Shown piece by piece: positions 41,456-50,867 of a stretch of 64,000 bases of DNA. Within the stretch, counting starts at the first letter, position 1. Each line of letters begins with the position of its first letter. The stretch is taken from the NCBI GenBank assembly GCA_027577595.1, contig JANBRJ010000010.1:1-64000 (forward strand). The letters are read 5' to 3'. The notes beneath the pieces were generated by a model. The model ran no database searches and was not told the DNA's origin. It saw nothing but the letters and a program-made list of their open reading frames with translations. Source of the stretch: Coemansia sp. RSA 487. Its lineage: Eukaryota > Kickxellomycota > Kickxellomycetes > Kickxellales > Kickxellaceae. Made by a program: the position numbers and the translations under genes.

Positions 41456-42530
41456 ATGGTAATTGTCGCAGTATTGCAGATACGCTAGATTCAGCAGGGC
41501 GTTGCATCCATCCGAAAAATAGGTCGTATCCATCAACACAGAAGAACAACAGACAGTGTCCATACATAATGGATTCGTTCTAGAGAGGGAAATTATGTTG
41601 GCGTATCGCGTGTGGACTCGCTTTTACATCTTTACAGGGCATTACAGAATCCGAATTCAACAATTCTTGATGGATGCGCAAATTTAACCTGGAAGTGAAT
41701 TCAGCGGCCATTCGGTTACGATGGATATTAAAATGCATTCTCAGTCCCCCCCCCCAACTTCCGTTGAAAATAGTTGCTAGAAAAGAGCTCAGCGAGATTC
41801 AAGAAAGTTTAGCGACTTAATTCCCTATCTAATCCACAAAAGCACTCGAATTGAAAGGCAATTGTACCTTTTCGGCAGTATTTGCGACGAGAAGCGATCG
41901 AAAGCAACTACAACAGCAGCAATAGCAACAGCAACAGCAGCAGTGTTCTGGCGTGCGGAATTACAAAGCAACAGAGGATAAAGATGCAACGCCAAACTGG
42001 ATATTTGTTTTGAAACCCCGAACTGTTCTACGCTTTGGTATGCGAGCGCCAGGTCCTTTTAGGATTGGAGAGCAAATTGATCATATACCGCTCGTTTCTG
42101 TCTCCGATATGCGCATGGGCGTGTATAACCAAAAGAGAGCCAAATGTTTGCGTTATACTAACATACTGCAGCTTTCTCTTTTTACTATGTGGTTATTGTT
42201 GTTTGGGCTATATAGGTTAACATTCCCAAGACCCGTAACACGTACTGCAAGCACAAGTGCCTGAAGCACACGCCCCACAAGGTCACCCAGTACAAGACTG
42301 GTAAGGCTTCGGTGTTTGCTCAGGGTAAGCGCCGTTACGACCGGAAGCAGTCTGGTTTCGGTGGTCAGACCAAGCCCGTCTTCCACAAGAAGGCCAAGAC
42401 CACCAAGAAGATTGCTCTTATCCTCACCTGCACTGTCTGCAAGAAGAAGCAGCAGCTCCCTATCAAGCGTTGCAAGCATTTCGAGCTTGGTGGCGACAAG
42501 AAGAAGAAGGGTGCCGCTCTTGTGTTCTAA
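41456..42530 (+). CDS. RPL42: 60S ribosomal protein eL42 (L44e), split after the start codon
   Basis: The body exon 42216-42530 encodes [15 protein letters not shown], then [29 protein letters not shown] and [16 protein letters not shown]: eL42 minus its Met, with both zinc-binding Cys pairs. The codon just before it is a TAG that is also the acceptor, so the start lies in an upstream exon. The only ATG directly followed by GT in the upstream 750 nt is at 41456 (ATG|GTAATT). This gives a one-codon exon, a 757-nt intron and the expected 105 residues. A TACTAAC branch-like site is at about 42155. The body exon is certain; the first exon is inferred and another start is possible. Confidence 0.85.
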
Positions 42531-42675
42531 ATTCTATAGGCTGCCGTTGCTCATACCTAGCTTTTTTATTGTGTTTGCACTGTAATAGACTAGCTGGTAG
42601 TTCTTACCGTATCACAGAAAAATACCTACTGTATTCTGCAAACCTAGCTGCGTCGAATAAGAAGGATGTATACGT

Positions 42676-42792
42676 GTTGAATTGTGAAAGATATGCAGTG
42701 GCAATAACGCATTTTGTGTTCCAAGAAAAAGTCGTTTGCGTCGGTTGGCGCTATGTTTGCGCTTGGAAGCAAGAGGCACAAACTGGACTTTG
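42676..42792 (+). repeat. dispersed repeat, copy A
   Basis: The stretch beginning gtgaaagatatgcagtggca matches the reverse complement of 48528-48650 at about 57 of 65 aligned positions, then more weakly for another 40 or so. It lies between eL42 and the transposase fragment. Confidence 0.7.
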
Positions 42793-42925
42793 TGGAGAAA
42801 ACTGTTCGCTACATGCCTATTATTTCACACTAAAATGGATTGCTTCTCGGCCTCTGTCTGTGCTTCCAATGTGGTTAACATTGGTCTTAATGGAACCTAA
42901 CGATCTGAAGCAGTACAACTAAACC

Positions 42926-43312
42926 ATGCACTCTTTGTCAGATATAGACACGTTTGCACGCATGCGCATATTGATGGATGTTTCATTGAGAAAGCCTCAA
43001 GCCGTTTCTGCTACCAAAACGAGAAAAACAAATGGCAATGAGATCGGGATTAGTGGGCGTGTTGGCACACGAACAGAGCACTCTCTGGCCTACATCTCAA
43101 ATGTAGTCGATGTACTGGATGCAAAGAACATGAAAGGCCACTATCTTGTGATGGACAATGCTCCAATCCACACGCCATTAGCCATTCAAGACCTAACAGA
43201 AAACAGACGATACAAGTGTCTATATCTGGCTCCATACTCACCCTTTCTAAATTCCATTGAGGAGCTTTGATCCAAAGTAAAATGGGGGGTGTTTCAACAC
43301 GAATCGCTCGTT
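42926..43312 (+). mobile_element. IS630/Tc1-mariner-type transposase fragment (DDE_3)
   Basis: GHYLVMDNAPIHTP carries the second catalytic Asp, and YKCLYLAPYSPFLNSIEEL carries the final acidic residue: the hallmark C-terminal half of a DD-E transposase of the IS630/Tc1 group. The N-terminal DNA-binding part and first Asp are missing. The frame stops at TGA 43267-43269, where the family has Trp (EELWSKVK), and the same frame continues SKVKWGVF before the next element begins. No terminal inverted repeats were identified. It is a dead DNA-transposon fragment. Confidence 0.75.
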
Positions 43313-43317
43313 TCGGA

Positions 43318-45340
43318 TCAAACTACTTGATAATCGGTGCAGACGACAGCCGTCCCTTCAGCTCATTAAATACCAATTCTGCTTCGTCATTCCAAACAAA
43401 TTCCTTCGTTGCCAGCAAATTTGTCAGTGGCATAGCAATCCGCGAGCAGTCTTTGACAAAACGACAATAATAACCACTAAGACTGAGGAAAGCCCGAACA
43501 TCAGTAAACAATTTGGGCACACGCCAATCGTTAACCGCTACCACTTTGCCTGGATCTGTTCTCAAGCTGTCCTTTGTGATCACATAGCCCAAGAACTCGA
43601 CCGAATCCTTGAAAAACTCGCATTTCTCCGGCTTTGTACATAGATTGTTCTCCTGCAAACGCCGAAGTACTGCATCCAAATGTTTCGCGTGTTCTTCAGC
43701 ATCCCTTGGATAAATCAGAATACCATCCGAGTGCACAATGCAACACATGCCAATAAAACCGCGTGATGCATGCTTCATCACTCACTGGAACACCGCCAGT
43801 GCATTGACCAGCCCAAACGGCAAAATCATGTACTCGTACGATCCCAGTTTCGTTCGGAAACCCGTCTTCAGAATGCCCTCATCACGAATACGCACCTGGT
43901 GATATTCCTGAGCAAGATCGAGCTTCGAAAACATCTGCGCGCCGTGTGTCTCATCAAGCAAGTCATCAACAAGTGGTATTGGGAACGCATCCTTGGTCGT
44001 GCACTTACTCAAGCCGTGATAAAACTGAACTTCCTGACTTGTCGCTAGTGCTGCAACAGACAATTGAGACTTCAAACCGTCCTTGGGAAATCTCACGCAA
44101 ACCCAGCCCATCGAGTTGACATTGTCGTCTTTCATTAACTTTACCACTGCATTGACTGTAATCGGTTTGACCGCGTTCTTTGCGACAGATGCAGCCCGAA
44201 CCGCTGTTGCCGAGATTTTCCAACGTTATCTTTTCCAGTAATAAATACAACGTCCTCCTCGCAATGGCTGACGCTCTTGTGCTCTTTCAGCCAGTTGGTA
44301 CCGAGCAGAATATCAGCCGTCGCTGGCATCATCAAACAATAAGTACTAATGCGCAAATTGCCACCAAAATGAATAGGCAATCTGCAATACTTTGTACAGT
44401 CACGATAGTGTGCGTCATCTGCCAAAACAGTCGGTATCGGCGCGTCCAAACCATACATCTTGATTTTCAACTTCTTACAAAATTCCTCATCGGCAATAGT
44501 TATCTGCGACCCGCCACCCACTAAAATGTGAACCAGGATCTCGCTAGCCATGCCGTCAATACATAATTCCGCAGATAGGGTTTGTGCAGGCGTCCCATTC
44601 AACAGACTCATTTCGATAAACTCTATACTACACGGTACAGCCAAGGGCTTGTCAGTCCTCACAACCTTCGGCCAGTTGTTCAGATCACAACGAGGCGTAG
44701 TTGTCATCACTGCATCGATTTTAACTGGCTCCCACTGCATTGACTTTTCAGCTGCAAAGAAGCTCCTAGCCTTTGACACAACCGCATCGAACTTATACGC
44801 TGTATTAATTGCTGCTTCAGCAATGATCCGATTACAAAGCTTGATCAGAAGCTTTGCAATGGAGCCGCCTGTTGGAAGCCCCTGTCTGATATCGTCTATG
44901 CCACGTTTATATATGATTTTATATTCCTTGAATGCTTCAAACTCGGCCGAATTCGTCGGCAGCTTCATCTGATAAATTTAAATACCAGTGTCTAACTGAT
45001 GGATCGCGTCGCAATATAGCGTGACTAGAAACTCTCCCAATGAATTCCATGCCAGAATCTCGTGGCCATTCAAGGCACACCAATTCTCATCTGCTGATCG
45101 CTTATCCATCGGGACTTTCATCAACGCAAACGACACCCATATATTCTTCTCAACTCGGAACAATTTAAAACCATATTCAGCGTGCTGCAGCCATGGACTG
45201 ATCAGAACACCCTTCTCGGTTACTCCATCTGGATGCAACTCCCAGAAGGTTTTCAAAACATAGTTGATCTCTGTGGCCGACAACGTACTTGTAGTTTCAA
45301 TAGTCGCCATTATCATACACGTTGCGACAACCAATACAAC
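43318..45340 (-). mobile_element. Ty3/gypsy-type LTR retrotransposon fossil
   Basis: Minus-strand remains of a Ty3-type pol region: an aspartic-protease-like part with the downstream ILLGTNWL motif, then a reverse-transcriptase part with features such as FSKLDLAQEYHQVRI and LPFGLVNA. A poorly recognisable gag-like part may lie at the 45.0-45.3 kb end. RNase H beyond its start, integrase and clear long terminal repeats were not seen. The element is short and broken in several places, so it is an old fragment. It abuts, or was inserted into, the IS630/Tc1-type fragment. Confidence 0.8.
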
Positions 45341-46163
45341 AGAACAATAACCACTAACTAATTCAACATTAGAGGAAGCTATTTGAATTAAACTATAATA
45401 GTATAAAAGTCGGCGGTGCTATCAAGTCTCATAAAGATTGTTAGTATTTTTCAAAACGGAACTAGAGTTGCTCCGAGTTTTTATTCCAACAAAAGATTGG
45501 CTTTTATAGTCGTCAAAATATTCTGATAATGATGCTGGTTCGCAAATTGCGCACCTAATCGTTATCACATGAGCGGCCATCGCAATATGATTGTTCTGAC
45601 GAGAGACAAGCATATTATCGGGAAGCATACGATATATCTATTTCAATTATCTATTTCAGTTGTAGTATTTGTACGGCTATAAAAGCCAGGTTATTTGTGA
45701 AAAATGAAGCTGAGGGGTTTTAGTTTTATCTTGTTACAATAAAATAAGAGTTTTTCAAAACCGAACCCCGATCTCTTTATTTCTTATAAGAATATGTGGA
45801 GTTATATACCCGTAAAACCTCATATCTTATGATGAATCATTATATACAAAAATGATCCACCCTATTTGTATCACAAATCTGCTCTCTTGGTATTCTTGTG
45901 AAAAGGGATATATCAGTATCACAAGTGTTCCCAAGTAAGCTAAATAACGAAAAGAGAATGTATGCCTGACCAGGAAAGGCAGCGTAACATTGATGACTCA
46001 ACGTTGGCCAATGCTATGTAACGACCAAAGGGCGTTTGTTTTTCCTTTTCACTTTTGTTTCTCGGCTTTCCTTTGACATTTTATTTCTACCAGTAGCACC
46101 AAATACACTTTTCAACGCATATATTATATTAGCTATCTGTTCTTGTTTGCTCACCCATCTGCA
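45341..46163. other. AT-rich stretch between the Ty3-type fossil and the Fanzor frame
   Basis: No gene is recognised. Two TATA-like sites (near 45404 and 45673) and two similar AT-rich segments (45450-45490 and 45745-45785, sharing tttttcaaaac) are present. The left end of the Fanzor element should lie here, but I could not define it. Confidence 0.4.
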
Positions 46164-48364
46164 ATGGATAACGAGGATATATTGGACACAGGGACACGCG
46201 TTATAAAGTGTCCTCTAAACTCTCTGGCGAATGACAAAAATGACATTACCAAGGTAAACGACTATGTCGTAGTGGTCAACACAGCCTCTGCGCACATGTA
46301 TGGGCTAGCTCGTTGGATATTTGTCCATGAGCTGGCTACTCACAAGCAGTTTGATCCCTCTGTGTACCTAGAAAAGAGGTTTTTTGGCGAGGTATTCCTG
46401 CACCTCACCAAGCGGAAAGCCAGGCCAAATGTCAAGGCTGAAATCCAGGAGCATAGAAGGATCATACGCAAGCACCTGGATGCATACAAAGAGGCTGCTG
46501 GCATCACAGAGTTTGATATAGCCAACCCGAACCAGACAGCACAGTTTGAGGCAGCAAGAATTTACACTGCGTACGTAAATAATATACAGACCAAGTTTGG
46601 TCAGCATCTTCGGCGTGCAGTAAATGTTCTGCTAAAAACTCGAGAGCGCAAGAGATTACTTGAGGAGGCAATGAAGAGCAGAACAACGGATGAAATAAAT
46701 GAAGCGTATGAAGACCAGATTTGGAAACCTGGACTGGAGTTGAAAGAGGCGATAAAGCACCGCAACACTGTTCTTCCAGTTATCACCATAGACGACAAGA
46801 ATATTGGGGACATGTTTGAACCTATGTTGATGACATACGACAACGACTACAAGTTTGAGGAGGAAGGCCTTTACTATGATATCAAAGCTCATCCAAAAAA
46901 GCACTTCAAAGCATTCTATCGCTTGGCAGTGCTTCTTGAGATGAATGACTACAGATCTTTCCAGTGTTTCCCGTTGCGGAAGTCGTTTGTGCCAATGCAC
47001 ATCGAAATTGACACTAAGATATTATGTCGAAGCATAATGGGCTGGAGCTATAACGCGAAGTCTCCTATCGAAAACTATTGGTATAGGCTGTTCAATGAAC
47101 AGTTAAGGGTGCTACGGACAAGGAACGGCCTCAGATTTTATGGCACGATACAGACCGACGGCGTATCAGCGTCTGTGATCAAAAAAACTGCAACGGTCAA
47201 AGAAAAAAGCAGCTGGAAAGCGAGGAAGAGGGATGCTGAAGCAAATGCTGCCATTGAGATCGATGGAATTGGGCCAACTGCCCTAGTCGAGAGCACGGCT
47301 ACTGGCTCACTGCCAGGGGACCAGCCCAAAAGGCGCAAGAAGCCCAGGAAGCGAGAAAAGCTAGGAGAAAAGAAGTCGGGTGAGTTCACATATATCCACG
47401 AGCTTTCGCCAGAGCAGCTGGCCAGCATGAAAACCCCAATTTTCATGGATCCGGGTCGCCAGGACATTGTCTTTGGCATGACGGATGAGAGCACCTCTGA
47501 GGAGAAAGCTCTTTTCCGATACACACGGAGCCAGAAGGCTAAAGAAACCCAGACAACCCGCTACCGCAAGCTGAGGGAGAAGGTCAAGAACGAGCATCCA
47601 GACAGCAACGAAATCCAGGCTGCCGAGGCTAGATTGGCTGCTTTTTCGTGAACATCGATATTTCCAGGTAAATATGAGCAATATGTCAGGACACGTGCTG
47701 CTGTCTGGCCAGTGCTGAGTAGATTCTACACGAACACCATGACCACTAGCAAGAATCGGAACAGCCCTCAGCCAATTCATCGCAAGCTTCGGCAATCCGC
47801 CCACATCAAGCAGCAGCAAGCCGATGAGCAGCTAGCAAAGAGCATTCGGGTGACATGCGACGATGAAAAACCCACTGTGATCTTAGGTAACTGGAGTGCG
47901 CCAATGGCTCACTACCATGAGCCTATCCGGGGGGTTGGATTTCGGCGAATGCTGAGGAAGAAAGGGTGCCATGTCTATCTTATTGACAAATTCAGAACAT
48001 CAAAGGCTTGCCCAAACTGCCTCACCGGTATTCTCAAGACGTTCCTGAAAGTGTCCAACCCCTGCCCCTACCAACGAAAGAAGATGAACGAAGTCCTCTG
48101 CCACGGTCTCCTTAAGTGCACCAACGAACTATGTATGGGGCCGTGGAAGCGGATGGTGTTCTGACTCCTCGTTCACGCATGTACGACCGAGATCTCGCAG
48201 CCGTTCTCAATTTCAGGCATATTTTCCATGGCATTCGCAACCACGGTGAGACTCCAGAGCGCTTCTGTCGCAGTCAGCCTGCTACCGTCGCTACCACCGA
48301 TGAACAGCAGCTCAAGAAGAAAAGGAAGACGATTGCGCCAAAGACGGCGAGGGCGAACAAATAA
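46164..48364 (+). pseudogene. Fanzor (eukaryotic TnpB-like RNA-guided nuclease), broken
   Basis: From ATG 46164 a long frame carries a basic helical N-terminal half, a Lys/Arg-rich segment and the RuvC-I motif MDPGRQDIVFGM. Downstream lie GFRRMLRKKGCHVYLID, the zinc-finger pair SKACPNC...CTNELC, and RuvC-III RDLAAVLNFRHI near the end. This is the Fanzor/TnpB order. The frame has an in-frame TGA at 47649-47651, and the last RuvC segment lies in another frame, so the copy is broken in about two places. In the segment FRTSKACPNC the residue before F is Lys, where I would expect Glu in active relatives. In living relatives the nuclease uses an RNA transcribed from the element's 3' end. No helper transposase is seen. 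Confidence 0.85.
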
Positions 48365-48406
48365 CAACCACCACGAAATTCAGCCAAGGTTATAGCCGCG
48401 GCAAAT

Positions 48407-48433
48407 CCTAGTTCTAGGGATCCTAGTTCTAGG
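48407..48433. repeat. duplicated 12-nt palindrome at the Fanzor 3' end
   Basis: CCTAGTTCTAGG occurs at 48407-48418 and again at 48422-48433. Each copy is a perfect 5-bp inverted repeat around TT. A related AATCCTAGTT is at about 48708. The position 40-70 nt past the Fanzor stop suits an element end or the guide-RNA region. Confidence 0.7.
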
Positions 48434-48527
48434 ATAGGATGCTGTCCCTTTTGCAGGTAAGCGCTTGAATGACAGCCGAGGATATAAACATCTGTGACTG
48501 CTTTTTGACAATGGTACTAATCGTCTG

Positions 48528-48650
48528 TGCTTTCTTTTGTGTGTTTTCCTGCTTTGTGCTGACGCATATGCCACACCAACCAACACAAACGACTTTTCCT
48601 TGGAACGCAAAATGCATTATTGCCACCGCAAACCTTTCACCATTTGACGT
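48528..48650 (-). repeat. dispersed repeat, copy B (inverted relative to 42676-42792)
   Basis: Reverse complement of this stretch contains gtgaaaggtttgcggtggca, pairing with copy A at about 57 of 65 positions. The two copies face each other across the 42.7-48.6 kb mobile-element island. Confidence 0.7.
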
Positions 48651-48723
48651 AACTAGTTTTGCACAGGACTGTATTTATATACTCAACTATCATTTCGAGA
48701 TTGACTGAATCCTAGTTTCAACT

Positions 48724-50379
48724 CTATATTCCAATCGGTTTTGAAAATACCCGATCCTGGATGACAACACTCCATGTTGTGTAGCGCTGGCTTTGCACGT
48801 ATCCCTTTATGAGTTCAAGATATTCGTCCATATGGCAGTCGGGAAGCTCAACGGTCTGGAACCTAGGACAGACGCCTGCAAGAGCCACCGCATACAAGGC
48901 GCTGGAACCAACACATATCACACTACCCCACGAAACCTTCCATTTTAAAAAGCTTCGGCCCACCATATTGTGCTTGTTGTATATCTGGCTCAAGTTCTCC
49001 AAAATATACCTATTTGTGTCTGGATAGATTTCTACCAATCCGCTTTCAAGGGTTTGCAATGCTGGCAATGCTTTGAGGACATCGAAAACATCTGATAGAG
49101 ACAAGTGGATATCACACAAACACAGAGTATGAATGCTTTTGAATAGTTTTGTTTTTGGCATTAGGTCAATAAACCCTTGTGCTATGTCAATGTCACAGAT
49201 CCGCAGTCTTTGCACAGTTGGTGCGATATTCTGGAGGAAGCTCATATATTGCTTGACTTGGTAGCAACTGTTGTCTATATCTTCGATAAAAGACTTTATC
49301 TCCACGTTATTCAACTGCCTATATTTCCCGTATGCAAATATGCGGCCACTATTTATCATGCTCAATGACTGCTGGTCAAGATTGAGACAGAGATCCCTCA
49401 ACGTGTTGCTATTCCCTCTGAACAGCACGTCGTCGCCAAATGGGTAAAGTATTTCAGCCCAAAGCTTGACTAGCCGCGGGAATGGCGCTACATTGCCAAA
49501 TACTGGACGATCGCTTGATTTTATGTCAGACTCACCATCCAATTTGAGCTTCAAAACATATGGATACGTTACAGGACACCCATTTTCACCAATTATTATC
49601 CGGGAAACATCAGGAGTATTAATTCCGTGAATGCTGAGTTCTTGAAGCGTGTCCGAACAAGCGTGGAGTATCCCAAGCATGTCGGCAACTTTTTCATTCC
49701 ATTCAAAATCCAGGGATGCTAAGTTTTCTACTGTGTTTAACCCGCTGCCAAATCTGCGGAAGTGGTTGCCAAGATTTAGCCGCACCGCTGTGCTACTTTT
49801 AGATAAACATTCAGTGAACGAATTTATACCCATCCAGTACCCCATATCGTCAGTTTTGAAACATCCAGCGTATGAAATATGTGCTTTATATGCTCTAGGT
49901 GCCATGTTCTTTATGCGTAGAGCTAACTGTCTGGTGATTCCAAACTGACGTGAGGCGCCTGCTTCACCTGCGTCGCTTAAATACGCGTTGATTATATTAG
50001 CATTTGGAAAATACAAATAATTTTGCCACATGCATTCAAATGAGTCGTTAGTAGTATTTTCACCAAACAGTTTGTAATCATCCATATGGATGTCTAATAT
50101 GCGAGCGTGCTCAAGGTAAGCATTATTTTTAAAAAGGATTGAGGGTGTTTGTGACAGAGATTCGGTTGAAATTGTATATTTACGACATATTAAACTCAGG
50201 GCAACGTCGCGCCAAGCACTACATATACTAGCTAGAACAAAGAGTCTTTTTACATCGTTGTTGCTCAAGTTATTTACTGTGCCGTTTAGCGAGAAATATA
50301 ATTGAATCACATCAGTTGCTATGTCTAGCATAATATTAGACGGCAATACTTGAAAATAGGACCTGTTCAACATATTCAT
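48724..50379 (-). CDS. F-box-like / leucine-rich protein of a lineage-specific family
   Basis: 551 residues. The N-terminus resembles an F-box: LPSNIMLDIATDVIQLYF, then LFVLASICSAWRDVALSLIC. Irregular leucine-rich segments follow (TLQELSIHGINTPDVSR; NTLRDLCLNLDQQSL; SIHTLCLCDIHLSLSDVF; ALPALQTLESGLVEIYP). Such proteins usually link substrates to SCF ubiquitin ligases; here that is inferred from the N-terminus alone. Codon use is more AT-rich than in the housekeeping neighbours. A decayed relative lies at 25130-25400. Single exon. Confidence 0.7.
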   Translation of the reverse strand: MNMLNRSYFQVLPSNIMLDIATDVIQLYFSLNGTVNNLSNNDVKRLFVLASICSAWRDVALSLICRKYTISTESLSQTPSILFKNNAYLEHARILDIHMDDYKLFGENTTNDSFECMWQNYLYFPNANIINAYLSDAGEAGASRQFGITRQLALRIKNMAPRAYKAHISYAGCFKTDDMGYWMGINSFTECLSKSSTAVRLNLGNHFRRFGSGLNTVENLASLDFEWNEKVADMLGILHACSDTLQELSIHGINTPDVSRIIIGENGCPVTYPYVLKLKLDGESDIKSSDRPVFGNVAPFPRLVKLWAEILYPFGDDVLFRGNSNTLRDLCLNLDQQSLSMINSGRIFAYGKYRQLNNVEIKSFIEDIDNSCYQVKQYMSFLQNIAPTVQRLRICDIDIAQGFIDLMPKTKLFKSIHTLCLCDIHLSLSDVFDVLKALPALQTLESGLVEIYPDTNRYILENLSQIYNKHNMVGRSFLKWKVSWGSVICVGSSALYAVALAGVCPRFQTVELPDCHMDEYLELIKGYVQSQRYTTWSVVIQDRVFSKPIGI

Positions 50380-50867
50380 AAAAAAAACGAAAAAGTATAG
50401 AATCGCATAAAATATAGTAAAAGTTAAACAGTCGAGATCGCAAGCTAAAACAGGCCATGGCCATAGAGGGAAGCCTCAATACAAAAATATATAAGAAAGC
50501 CCCCCCAGCCAAATAAGCTAGCTGCTTGGAGGGAAAAGCAGAAACAATTTCTAGAATACCTTGCAAAACAACGGAAACTCTGAAAGGCCAGTTCAGAGTT
50601 TAGGCTTCCAAAAGAGAGGTTGGATATTGGATATGGATCTTGTTTTGACTTGTAAACCCAAAACGAGATAGCATAAAATAAGATGGCTTTATCCAAAAGG
50701 CCATACGCACTCGTTAATGTAATATACATAAAGAAAGAGCCCGTTTATGCCTATCCCGAATTGCTGTTTCTACATCAACATGCCTTTGTATTACAAAAGA
50801 AAAAGCGACTAAATTAATGTGACAAAGATAAAAAAGTCAAAATCAGGAATTAAGCAAATGGCACGAA
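50380..50867. other. intergenic, no gene seen
   Basis: AT-rich 488-nt spacer between the F-box-like gene and ORC2 (both minus). It contains a C-run at 50500-50507. Nothing else was recognised. Confidence 0.5.

Noticed and set aside
42155-42215. Acceptor CAG at about 42170 for eL42
   Set aside because: Using it would place an in-frame TAG immediately before the VNIPKTR coding start; the acceptor at 42215 is required.
45404-45790. Two TATA-like, similar AT-rich segments as LTRs of the Ty3-type fossil
   Set aside because: Similarity is short and their promoter-like orientation is opposite to that of the element.
47648-47667. A 20-nt GT...AG segment at the Fanzor stop as an intron
   Set aside because: Far shorter than any supported intron here, and its removal leads straight into another stop.
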